Of a stretch of 51,008 nt of DNA, positions 15,848 through 22,964 are shown piece by piece. Within the stretch, counting starts at the first letter, position 1, and each line of letters starts with the position of its first letter. Both the position numbers and the translations under genes were made by a program. Location of the stretch: contig JALELH010000081.1 in NCBI GenBank assembly GCA_022768865.1, positions 1 to 51,008 on the forward strand. The letters are read 5' to 3'. This stretch comes from Spirochaetia bacterium. Its GTDB lineage: Bacteria; Spirochaetota; Spirochaetia; Treponematales; Treponemataceae. The notes beneath the pieces were generated by a model. It saw nothing but the letters and a program-made list of their open reading frames with translations, made no database searches and was not told the origin of the DNA.

Positions 15848-16669
15848 TCATTCCTCCGTAAAAACATGAGATGTATATGATTTTTCATTAATTTTTTCTA
15901 TATATTCCTTAGGAGAAAAACCTGTAAACTCCTTAAAAGAATGAATAAAATGACTTTGATCATAAAAATTATACTTGATTGAAAAATCCAGTAAGGAATT
16001 GAACTTTGTCCTGTTCAAATCATTTATCAGAGTGTGCATCTTAACGTTCTTGCAAAATTGTTTTGCGCTGCAGCCAAGGTATCTGTCAAACAGAACGTTT
16101 ATGTAACGTGAAGAATATCCTGTCTTTTCAATCAATTCTGAAATCCGAATCAACCCGTCTCTTTTAACAATCAGGTTTATCATCTGAAAGAAAAGCTGTT
16201 TTTGACCAGTTGAAGTTGAATTCAGCCATTTCCGATATTCATCCATAAAAGTACACATTCGATTTGTAAACGTATTTTGAGCTGACATTTTTTCCGGAAG
16301 ATTTTTCATGATACAAAAGTCCTTCAAGTCTATCTTTTGATCCATAAGATCCTTGACATCCTGGTCAAAAAAGAATGGGTTAGCACCGGGCTGAAAGCGG
16401 ACTCCAAAATACTCGCAGTTTTTTTTCAATTCCAGCGTATTTCTGGAATCTGTATTGCCAAGAAAATATGAATTCATATTTGAAGAAGAATACTCAAAAA
16501 CGATATTTGAACACCCGTCTTCTAAAAAAGGAATTTTGTTTTCATTATCGATTGTAAAACTGTAAAAATGAGAAATTCCATTTTCTCTGATGATTTTCTG
16601 ATAAAACTTTTGTGTTTCAAGCACTAAAAAAGATTGAATGGTGTGAATATGAAGCGGCTCTTCCTGCAT
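15848..16669 (-). CDS. AraC-family transcriptional regulator
   Basis: The 273-residue protein ends in an AraC/XylS double helix-turn-helix (about 170-262). The first helix pair is at ISELIEKTGYSSRYINVLFD and the second at LLDFSIKYNFYDQSHFIHSF, ending in FKEFTGFSPKEY, the family signature. The N-terminal part is a ligand or dimerisation domain with no firm match. A CGGAGG ribosome-binding site precedes the ATG. The gene stands alone between two strong hairpins, with transport genes on one side and oxidase genes on the other. It is the obvious candidate regulator of both, perhaps through the 19-bp motif found upstream of each. Confidence 0.92.
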   Translation of the reverse strand: MQEEPLHIHTIQSFLVLETQKFYQKIIRENGISHFYSFTIDNENKIPFLEDGCSNIVFEYSSSNMNSYFLGNTDSRNTLELKKNCEYFGVRFQPGANPFFFDQDVKDLMDQKIDLKDFCIMKNLPEKMSAQNTFTNRMCTFMDEYRKWLNSTSTGQKQLFFQMINLIVKRDGLIRISELIEKTGYSSRYINVLFDRYLGCSAKQFCKNVKMHTLINDLNRTKFNSLLDFSIKYNFYDQSHFIHSFKEFTGFSPKEYIEKINEKSYTSHVFTEE

Positions 16670-16687
16670 ATAAACCTCCGATAAAAA

Positions 16688-16720
16688 AAAGACGCCGAAA
16701 CATTTTGTTCCGGCGTCTTT
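16688..16720. terminator. Terminator between oxidase operon and AraC gene
   Basis: AAAGACGCCG (16688-16697) and CGGCGTCTTT (16711-16720) form a 10-bp GC-rich stem around a loop of about 13 bases. T-runs or A-runs flank both sides, so it can act in either direction. On the minus strand it ends the flavoprotein operon. Confidence 0.75.
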
Positions 16721-16829
16721 GTCGTTTTCTGTAGAATATCAAAACCTAAATCATTGGTCAAGAAAGACGACAAGACAAGATTATGAGGAAAAGCAAAGAT
16801 GCGGTTTATTATCAAGAAAAGCTACTTTC

Positions 16830-17975
16830 TTATAATGCAGGTTTAAATCTGTTATACCGAAGCTGACTGATATCAGCCGGGCAAGAACCTTTGCAAATCA
16901 ATTCAGCCATGTTGTAAGCAGCACTTGGTCCAATTCCAAAGCCATGTCCTGAAAAACTGCATTCAACATAGAGGCCAGGCACTTCGTCAACCTTGCTTAC
17001 AGTGCAAACTGCGTCACCAGCAAGATCTTCGTATCCAGCCCATGCGCGCACGATTTTTGCATTTTCAAGCTTCGGAAAATATCCTATGATTCCACGAGTG
17101 CAGGCACTTACAAAATCGGCAGTACTTGGCGGATAATCATTGTTTTCAAATGCGGGATTTGCAAAATCTTCATAGCCGTCGTGTCCGCCAAAAACAAAGG
17201 AACCATGCTTTGTCTGGTGTCCATAAAAATCAGCCATTGCAGTTCCAAGCATCTGCGTAAACATTTTTGGCTGTGCTTCTGTTACAAGACACTGCAACAG
17301 CTTTTTCTTCATAGGAATCGTAATTCCAACACTGTTTAAGATTGCGTTGCTTTCAAATCCAGCAGCAACCACTATGTTCTCAGCTTCAAATAAAACTTTT
17401 TCTTCGCCTGCTTCTACACCACAAACACGGCCGTTTTTGCAAATGATTTTTGAAACTTTTGCACCAGTTATGAAACTTGCTCCAAGTTTTAATGCACTTT
17501 TATAAAACCCAAGCGTTGTAACCAATGGATTAGCATGTCCGTCTGTTGGACACCATGAGGCGCCGATTACAGATTCACGCATATATGGATTAATCTTACG
17601 AACCTCTTCAGCATCAATCATACGGACGTCTACACCGCATTTTCTTGCGTCTTCCGCAAGCTTTTCAAGAATCTTCAAGTGGGCTTCTGTCTTTCCAAGC
17701 CTAAGGTTTCCATCCTGAGTGTATTCTGTATCAACTCCAAGCTCTTCGCTCAAAGTTGGCCAGAGATTTTTTACACCCCAGCTCATGAGTGGCAGCTCTT
17801 TTGGATTTCGTCCGCTCTGGCGGACTCCGCCACCATTTCTGCTGGATCCTCCGTTGCCAATGTAATCGCTTGCTTCAAGGACTATTACAGATTTTCCCAG
17901 CTTGGAAAGATAATATGCAGTTGCATTTCCAACGATTCCGGCTCCAATCACTATGACATCAGCTTTTGTCTTCAT
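16830..17975 (-). CDS. FAD-dependent amine/amino-acid oxidase subunit (HcnC/OoxB-like)
   Basis: The 381-residue protein has an N-terminal FAD fold (VIVIGAGIVGNATAYYLS) and the DAO-family block RNGGGVRQSGRNP, which binds FAD and forms the active site. The C-terminus contains GLYVECSFSGHGFGIGPSAA, the end of the FAD domain in sarcosine oxidase beta, HcnC and opine oxidases. In those complexes this subunit oxidises a C-N bond of an amino acid and passes electrons to the partner flavoprotein. Its start codon directly follows the stop of the BFD-type gene, and AGGAGGT is a strong ribosome-binding site. The substrate is unknown; glycine, a D-amino acid, hydroxyproline or an opine are all possible. 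Confidence 0.88.
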   Translation of the reverse strand: MKTKADVIVIGAGIVGNATAYYLSKLGKSVIVLEASDYIGNGGSSRNGGGVRQSGRNPKELPLMSWGVKNLWPTLSEELGVDTEYTQDGNLRLGKTEAHLKILEKLAEDARKCGVDVRMIDAEEVRKINPYMRESVIGASWCPTDGHANPLVTTLGFYKSALKLGASFITGAKVSKIICKNGRVCGVEAGEEKVLFEAENIVVAAGFESNAILNSVGITIPMKKKLLQCLVTEAQPKMFTQMLGTAMADFYGHQTKHGSFVFGGHDGYEDFANPAFENNDYPPSTADFVSACTRGIIGYFPKLENAKIVRAWAGYEDLAGDAVCTVSKVDEVPGLYVECSFSGHGFGIGPSAAYNMAELICKGSCPADISQLRYNRFKPAL

Positions 17976-18290
17976 TTAGAGCACCTCCTGTGAAAGAGTC
18001 TTCATTTCTGTAGGTCTAATCGGCCCCCTGCTTGTTGCAGGTTTTATTAAAGCAGGACTGACTTTCAGTTCTGCTGCCACAATTCCTTTAACAAGCTTTG
18101 AACAAGTCTGCCCCTGGCACAAACCCATGCCAGCCCTCAAATAACGCCTGATTTCCGGCATAGTCCTCATTCCTTCATGAACAGCTTTTCTTATTTCGCC
18201 TTTTGTTATCTCTTCGCAACGGCAGATTACCATGTCGTCATCTGCACATTGAATAAACTCTCCAATATCGCTAGACCTGTCATTCATCAT
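17976..18290 (-). CDS. BFD-type [2Fe-2S] protein of the oxidase complex
   Basis: This 104-residue protein has the BFD-like iron-sulfur motif C23-x-C25 (VICRCEEIT) and C58-x4-C63 (GLCQGQTC), the four ligands of a [2Fe-2S] cluster. In HcnB and octopine oxidase subunit A a domain of this type is fused to the C-terminus of the second flavoprotein; here it is a separate gene. It is directly contiguous with the catalytic subunit downstream and 64 bp behind the larger flavoprotein gene. A role in electron transfer between the two flavoproteins is well supported by family knowledge. Confidence 0.88.
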   Translation of the reverse strand: MMNDRSSDIGEFIQCADDDMVICRCEEITKGEIRKAVHEGMRTMPEIRRYLRAGMGLCQGQTCSKLVKGIVAAELKVSPALIKPATSRGPIRPTEMKTLSQEVL

Positions 18291-18354
18291 TTTTTTTCCT
18301 CACTTCAACCTTTTTTGTCTTCCCACTACTTTGCTGCCAGAAAACAATGCTTCT

Positions 18355-19935
18355 TTATTTTGCCTTCCAGAACCTTGCCCTGCTGCCAAACTCAGAAGGC
18401 ACTTTCATCGTCAGAAGATTTGTGTGATCAAATGCTTTAGAACTCCTGACATTTATAATTTCAGCATCGCACAAAACTTCACCGCTTCGGCTCAAGGCTT
18501 TACCAACGGCACCCGTTTCCGGAATCGGTAAAAACTCATAAGGCAAAGTGATGCTTGTAAAACCCGGCTCAAAGTCTTCATTAACAAGGAAGATTGCCTG
18601 ACCTGAGCAGCTTGCAACACACATTCCGCAGCCAGTGCAGCCACAATTTTCAGGAACGACAACAGGAAGAGAAGTAATGCACTGCCCTATTTTTATACAA
18701 TGCTTTACACAGGCATCCTGACATGGATTACACGGAATATTTTGAGTGCATTCGATTACCGGATGAATGCCTTTCTGATGAGTCACGCCAGGAAAGCGTT
18801 CAATCTCGTCATCAGTAACAAAGCCGTTTTTCAAGAGATTTTTTGAAACTGGAATTCCTTCTTCCGTTGTTTCAATTAATTTGCCGCGGTTTGAAGGAGC
18901 AAACATTCCCTGCCTTAAACTGTCTAAATCCTTTTCATAAAGCAGTTCAGTTTCTGCCATCAGGCTTTCCTGAGTAAAACCAAGATTATACGCAGCCCTT
19001 AACCCTGCCATTCTACCCTTAATCATTGCAGAACTTGCTTCTTCGATTCCGCTCACATCCCCGGCAGCAAAAAGGTTTTCAATAGAAGTTTCCCCATATT
19101 CGTCAACAATTGGAACCTGGCCGCCACGTTTTGGATTATCTTCCATCTTACAGCCGGACATTTTCAAAAGCTGGCTCATGGGACTTAGTCCAACAGCAAT
19201 GCATACAGTATCTGCATCAAAGTGAATCTCTGTTCCAGGAATAATTTTAAAGTGTTCGTCAACTTTGCCGATTGTTACGCCTTCAACTTTTTCGCTTCCT
19301 TCAACTTTTTTAATTGTATAACCTAAATAAAAAGGAACACCCGTTCTTGCAACTTTTGCTGCATGAACACCGTATCCGCCGATTCTAGGTGCTGCATCAA
19401 CGATTGCAAGAACTTCGCATCCTGCCTGCAAAAGCTGAAAACTAACAACAAGGCCAACGTTTCCGCTTCCAAGCATCAGGATTTTTTTGCCGGGTTTTAC
19501 GCCGTTCAAGTTCATCATTGCCTGGGCAGCTCCGGCTCCGATAACACCGGGGAGCGTCCATCCTTCAAAGGGAACCATATTTTCTGCAGCACCTGTTGCT
19601 ATGATTACGCTGTCTCCTTTGTAATGATGAATTGCGCCATCGTGATTAACGGTCACTTCCTTGTTTTCAAAAATACCAGTTACAGTTGCATCAAGTTTTA
19701 CCTGAACGCCCGCATCAAAAGCTTCTTTTAAAAGTTCCGAGCCGATATTAAATCCCCTGATTTTTGCCTTATGTTCTTTAGATCCAAAAAATTTATGAAT
19801 CTGTTTGAAAAGCTGGCCGCCAGGCTTATGGTTTTCATCAAAAATGATGACTTTCATTCCCCTTTTTGCTGCTTCAATTGCTGCACTAAGACCTGCCGGT
19901 CCAGCTCCAACTACAATCAGGTTATATCTTTCCAT
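18355..19935 (-). CDS. NAD(P)/FAD oxidoreductase subunit with ferredoxin-like tail (HcnB/OoxA-like)
   Basis: The 526-residue protein begins with an FAD fold (LIVVGAGPAGLSAAIEAA), has a second dinucleotide fold in the middle (KILMLGSGNVGLVVSFQLL) and the FAD-closing block ENLFAAGDVSGIEEAS, as in HcnB and opine oxidase subunit A. After about residue 405 it has an added cysteine-rich region: NPCQDACVKHC and CGCTGCGMCVASC look like two [4Fe-4S] cluster motifs in place of the usual BFD tail. I chose the ATG at 19935 because GGAGA lies 7 bases before it; an in-frame TTG at 19959 is weaker. The subunit probably accepts electrons from the amine oxidase subunit and passes them on. Confidence 0.88.
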   Translation of the reverse strand: MERYNLIVVGAGPAGLSAAIEAAKRGMKVIIFDENHKPGGQLFKQIHKFFGSKEHKAKIRGFNIGSELLKEAFDAGVQVKLDATVTGIFENKEVTVNHDGAIHHYKGDSVIIATGAAENMVPFEGWTLPGVIGAGAAQAMMNLNGVKPGKKILMLGSGNVGLVVSFQLLQAGCEVLAIVDAAPRIGGYGVHAAKVARTGVPFYLGYTIKKVEGSEKVEGVTIGKVDEHFKIIPGTEIHFDADTVCIAVGLSPMSQLLKMSGCKMEDNPKRGGQVPIVDEYGETSIENLFAAGDVSGIEEASSAMIKGRMAGLRAAYNLGFTQESLMAETELLYEKDLDSLRQGMFAPSNRGKLIETTEEGIPVSKNLLKNGFVTDDEIERFPGVTHQKGIHPVIECTQNIPCNPCQDACVKHCIKIGQCITSLPVVVPENCGCTGCGMCVASCSGQAIFLVNEDFEPGFTSITLPYEFLPIPETGAVGKALSRSGEVLCDAEIINVRSSKAFDHTNLLTMKVPSEFGSRARFWKAK

Positions 19936-20001
19936 ATATTTTTCTCCATTAAAAAACAAAAAACCACGCTAACATTTGCGTTTCTTTTTCCTGTACTTTA
20001 A

Positions 20002-20319
20002 TTACCAGGTTTTCTCTGCCGAACAGCCGTATTGTGTCTGAACCTTCATTCCGCCTTTCAAAGGAGTAATGCAGGTTCTTGTATTCGGAACGCCGTCTAC
20101 AACCATTACACAGTCAGTACATCGGCCAATTGCACAAAAGATTCCCCTGGGTTTATGAAGTCTGGAAGTTTCCCTGTGCTTCAGGATTCCTGCAGCCCGC
20201 AAAGCAGCAGCAATTGGTTCACCTTCATATCCCTGCATTTCTTTTCCGTCCAAAGTAAATGTTACAAGAGGACCTTTTTCAGGTACGCCCAAAATAGGAT
20301 GTTCTGTTATTCGTTCCAT
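20002..20319 (-). CDS. Plant-type [2Fe-2S] subunit of the oxidase complex (HcnA-like)
   Basis: The 105-residue protein matches the small HcnA-type subunit. It has a beta-grasp domain with plant-type ferredoxin ligands C62-x4-C67-x2-C70 (FCAIGRCTDC) and C83 (RTC). The arginine- and glycine-rich entry HKPRGIFCAIGRC is typical of these subunits in HCN synthase and sarcosine or opine oxidases. It is the first gene of the four-gene oxidase operon, 66 bp upstream of the larger flavoprotein start. GAGGT precedes the ATG. The divergent neighbour encodes an ornithine-cyclodeaminase-family enzyme. Confidence 0.88.
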   Translation of the reverse strand: MERITEHPILGVPEKGPLVTFTLDGKEMQGYEGEPIAAALRAAGILKHRETSRLHKPRGIFCAIGRCTDCVMVVDGVPNTRTCITPLKGGMKVQTQYGCSAEKTW

Positions 20320-20364
20320 GCTTTACCTCACAGGCAACAATTTAGTTTTGTTCATTTTGTTTTT

Positions 20365-20383
20365 CTTGTAAAAACTCGCATTG
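20365..20383. promoter_or_regulatory. Shared 19-bp motif, copy 2
   Basis: CTTGTAAAAACTCGCATTG lies in the 138-bp divergent region, 46 bp from the HcnA-like start and 75 bp from the ornithine-cyclodeaminase-family start. It differs from 15796-15814 only in C for T at the twelfth base. This is the best candidate operator for joint control of both divergent units by the AraC regulator. Confidence 0.6.
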
Positions 20384-20457
20384 AAAAATATGTTCGGTAA
20401 AATTAAAGTGATGCAAAAAAAGGACGAAAGTTTTAAGCGTCATTCTGGAGGAAAAAG

Positions 20458-21609
20458 ATGAACGAAAACAGGTTTCCTAATATTGATATCCTTTTCTTAA
20501 GTGAAAAGAATCTGATTGAATGTGGCGTTCAGGACATGAAAAGATGCATCGACGTAATGGAAAAACATTTTTCCCTGATTGGAAAAGGTGATTACAGAAT
20601 GGGAGGCGCAAATGGAAATGAACACGGGCTCAAGATGTCGTTTCCAGATACTTCCGATATTCCAGGCTTTCCAACAAACGGACCTGATTACCGTTTTATG
20701 GCAATGCCGGCATATCTTGGGGGAAGTTTCCATACATGCGGAATTAAAACATACGGTTCCAATCAGGCAAACAGAACGAAAGGACTTCCACGCTCAGTCC
20801 TGATGCTTCAGCTTTTAGATTCTGAAACCGGGTCCCCTTATGCCTACATGTCGGCAAACCTCATCAGCTCAATGAGAACAGGTGCCGTTCCAGGACTTGG
20901 AATTCGCCATCTTTCAGTTGAAAAACCAGAAATTGCATCTATCATTGGACCTGGAGTCATGGGAAGAACTGCCGCCCTAGCAATCGCCTGCGAAAAACCA
21001 GGCGTTAATACCATAAAAATCAAGGGAAGATCTCAGAAAGGAATCGATGAATTCATTGACTTCTGCAGGGAATACTGCCCTACATTTAAAAACTTTGTAG
21101 TCTGCAATACAATAGAAGAAGCAGCAAAAGACAGCGACATTATTTATTTTGGAACGACAAACGCTGCAAAATTCGAAGATAATCCATATCTAGACGATTC
21201 ATGGATAAAAAAAGGAGCCCTTGTAATAAGCACGAGCGCACTTTTGATGGATCACAAAGGATGGAGCGATACAAAAAAATATAAACTCGTAAGCGATGAT
21301 TATAAAATGTATGTTGGCTGGGGAAAAGGAAAGGAAGCACCAACCCAAAAAACAGTTTCAACACTCATCGGAATGGGCTTTTACGATGCCGTTGTGGAAG
21401 GAATCGTCTGCGAAGATGACATTACGGAAATCGGAGATGTCGTAAACGGTATAAAAAAAGGCCGGGACAACGACAGCCAGATCATAGTTTATGCAGTTGG
21501 AGGCATGCCGACCGAAGACGTAGCCTGGGGAAGATGCTGCTATGAAAAGGCAATCGAAAAAAACGTAGGCACAAAATTAAACCTCTGGGAAAATCCTGAA
21601 TGGAAATAA
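20458..21609 (+). CDS. Ornithine cyclodeaminase/mu-crystallin family enzyme
   Basis: The 383-residue protein has the family's substrate-binding lysine region (CGIKTYGSN), the conserved arginine block ISSMRTGAVPGLG, and a Rossmann NAD(P) site (IIGPGVMGRTAALAIA). Family members are ornithine cyclodeaminases, alanine dehydrogenases and reductases of cyclic imines such as pyrroline-2-carboxylate. Some database annotations call close relatives tyramine oxidase subunit B; I cannot verify that role. TGGAGGA is a strong ribosome-binding site. It is divergent from the oxidase operon and shares its control region, so it probably processes the same substrate or its imine product. Confidence 0.88.
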   Translation: MNENRFPNIDILFLSEKNLIECGVQDMKRCIDVMEKHFSLIGKGDYRMGGANGNEHGLKMSFPDTSDIPGFPTNGPDYRFMAMPAYLGGSFHTCGIKTYGSNQANRTKGLPRSVLMLQLLDSETGSPYAYMSANLISSMRTGAVPGLGIRHLSVEKPEIASIIGPGVMGRTAALAIACEKPGVNTIKIKGRSQKGIDEFIDFCREYCPTFKNFVVCNTIEEAAKDSDIIYFGTTNAAKFEDNPYLDDSWIKKGALVISTSALLMDHKGWSDTKKYKLVSDDYKMYVGWGKGKEAPTQKTVSTLIGMGFYDAVVEGIVCEDDITEIGDVVNGIKKGRDNDSQIIVYAVGGMPTEDVAWGRCCYEKAIEKNVGTKLNLWENPEWK

Positions 21610-21648
21610 AAAAATGCAGCAGCCTGATAAGACTGCTGCATTTTTTTT
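21610..21648 (+). terminator. Rho-independent terminator of the cyclodeaminase-family gene
   Basis: AAAAATGCAGCAG (21610-21622) pairs with CTGCTGCATTTTT (21633-21645), a 13-bp stem that begins right after the stop codon. Eight Ts end it. Confidence 0.93.
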
Positions 21649-21791
21649 GGCGCGAAATACATTTTCAAGCAGAAGATCCGCAAAAGCAGTAAACCTTCTA
21701 CATTATGATAGCTATTAATAACATAGAACTACATGAACATGTTGAAGGCACCAACATTAGCATAAATATGTTTTTACAGTTTAACTGGGGA

Positions 21792-22094
21792 TTAATCCTT
21801 CATGTCTGCAGGATCAGAATCTTCTTCAATTTCATCCTTGATGTCGTAAAACCTGTCGTAGTCAAATTCATCAGGGCGGCCGTCTTCACTTTCACGGTCA
21901 TCATAGTCATCTTCATCAAGGTATTCATCACTGGAATCATCATCTTCAAGAAGATCGTCTTCAAAATCTTCTCCGTATTCATCTGACTCTTCTTCGTCCT
22001 TGAAGTCGTCGTAATTGTCTTCCATTTCTTCATCGGAAAAATCGTCTTCGAAACCGCTCATAGAATAAAACTCTACATCATCATCATTGAACAT
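21792..22094 (-). CDS. Small, extremely acidic protein of unknown function
   Basis: About half of the 100 residues are Asp or Glu, with runs such as DDLLEDDDSSDEYLDEDDYD and many tyrosines. No domain is recognisable. Low complexity raises the question whether it is real, but the gene has an AGAGG ribosome-binding site and a near-perfect promoter at the right distance, which argues for expression. Acidic proteins of this type can act as DNA mimics, histone or polycation chaperones, or calcium binders. A basic histone-like protein is encoded at 4171-4695, but no link is shown. Confidence 0.65.
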   Translation of the reverse strand: MFNDDDVEFYSMSGFEDDFSDEEMEDNYDDFKDEEESDEYGEDFEDDLLEDDDSSDEYLDEDDYDDRESEDGRPDEFDYDRFYDIKDEIEEDSDPADMKD

Positions 22095-22147
22095 TGGGAA
22101 CCTCTTAAAGAACTTAGAACGCTTACCACTGACAAACTACGCTACAT

Positions 22148-22176
22148 AGATTAAAGAACAACGTTGTTTTTGTCAA
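22148..22176 (-). promoter_or_regulatory. Promoter of the acidic protein with palindromic spacer
   Basis: On the minus strand TTGACA (22176-22171) and TAATCT (22153-22148) are 17 bp apart. The spacer contains the perfect 12-bp palindrome AACAACGTTGTT, a typical place for a repressor site. The leader to the ATG would be about 47 bases. Confidence 0.7.
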
Positions 22177-22318
22177 TTCTACCATTATATGGTATACAGT
22201 TGTTTCAAAGGAAATATAATTACAGCAATGCTAAAATGCTGCCGGTAAATGTCCTGAAATCTTTCAAAGAATTCTGCAGAACTCTATATACTATTTCCAT
22301 ATCCACCGTTGAATACTG

Positions 22319-22696
22319 ATGAACGGCAATATTTCTGAATCCAACTGCTTAAAATATCCAGCATTTGGGGTAACAGTTCACATTACTATCGTAGGAACAT
22401 ACGAAGGTGATTCTACAAAAGACGGAACAATCAAACTTACAGCAAAGAAATACTGCAAGTTACAGACACTTACAGAAGAAGAGTACAATGCTAAAGTAGA
22501 AGAAGTTGGCGAAGATGAAGCAAAATACAAAGCACTTGAAAAAGAACTTTCAGCCCTTGTAGATATTGCAAAGCCATTTACAGAAACAGGAACAATTGCC
22601 GGTAACAAGCTTACAATGGCTAAACCAGCAGAAGGTGCTGGCAACTACATATTTAGCGTTAGCTACGATGACGGTTTGGTTCTAACAAAAAAATGA
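22319..22696 (+). pseudogene. Probable fragment of a surface or lipoprotein-type gene
   Basis: A 125-codon frame encodes a mostly beta-type segment (VTVHITIVGTYEGDSTKDGT, then EGAGNYIFSVSYDDGLVL) with a charged helix in between (about 50-85). It has no signal peptide and no clear ribosome-binding site, and an in-frame stop lies 9 bases before the ATG. The sequence reads like the C-terminal part of a larger exported protein, so I take it as a remnant. No family is recognised. The 224 bp before it hold only the promoter of the acidic protein. Confidence 0.4.
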
Positions 22697-22763
22697 TCTG
22701 TTAGTTTAAGTTTTATTCATCACTGCCGGAATGTATCCTGCAGGAATTTTTTTCTGCAGCATT

Positions 22764-22782
22764 GCAGATAAAATAATTTTAT
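22764..22782. terminator. AT-rich hairpin behind the gene fragment
   Basis: AGATAAAA and TTTTATCT form an 8-bp stem around a 3-base loop. The palindromic pair CTGCAG...CTGCAG lies just before it (about 22739-22760). A weak terminator is possible. Confidence 0.35.
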
Positions 22783-22816
22783 CTTAAAGCTTTATGTGAC
22801 AAGTTTCCATTACAGC

Positions 22817-22956
22817 ACAAAGGTTGCGTAGCAACCTTGTGGGCGAAAGTTACTGGATTTTTAGGTTTTATGCGACAAGTATCCAAATAAGACACAAAGG
22901 TTGCGTAGCAACCTTGTGGGCGAAAGTTACTGGATTTTTAGGTTTTATGCGACAAG
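22817..22956. repeat. Two copies of a 77-bp tandem unit with hairpin
   Basis: The 63-bp block 22817-22879 is repeated exactly at 22894-22956. Each copy holds the hairpin AGGTTGC-GTA-GCAACCT, the tail GGGCGAAAGTTAC and the stretch TTTTATGCGACAAG; a degenerate third TTTATGTGACAAG stands before the first copy. The tail also follows an unrelated-sequence hairpin at 38208-38243. The last copy ends beside the 3' end of the sigma-54 activator gene, which itself carries GGCGAAAG on the minus strand (22965-22958). Confidence 0.85.
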
Positions 22957-22964
22957 GCTTTCGC

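Noticed and set aside
15781..15848. 23-codon ORF overlapping the AraC stop (ATGA)
   Set aside because: The ribosome-binding site is only one base from its ATG and the composition is low complexity; I treat only the 19-bp motif as meaningful.
21950..22034. Frame-shifted 77-codon alternative inside the acidic protein gene
   Set aside because: It has no ribosome-binding site, and the promoter and AGAGG site fit the 100-residue frame.
22817..22956. CRISPR or riboswitch
   Set aside because: There are only two identical tandem units with identical flanks, and no adjoining gene whose leader it could be.
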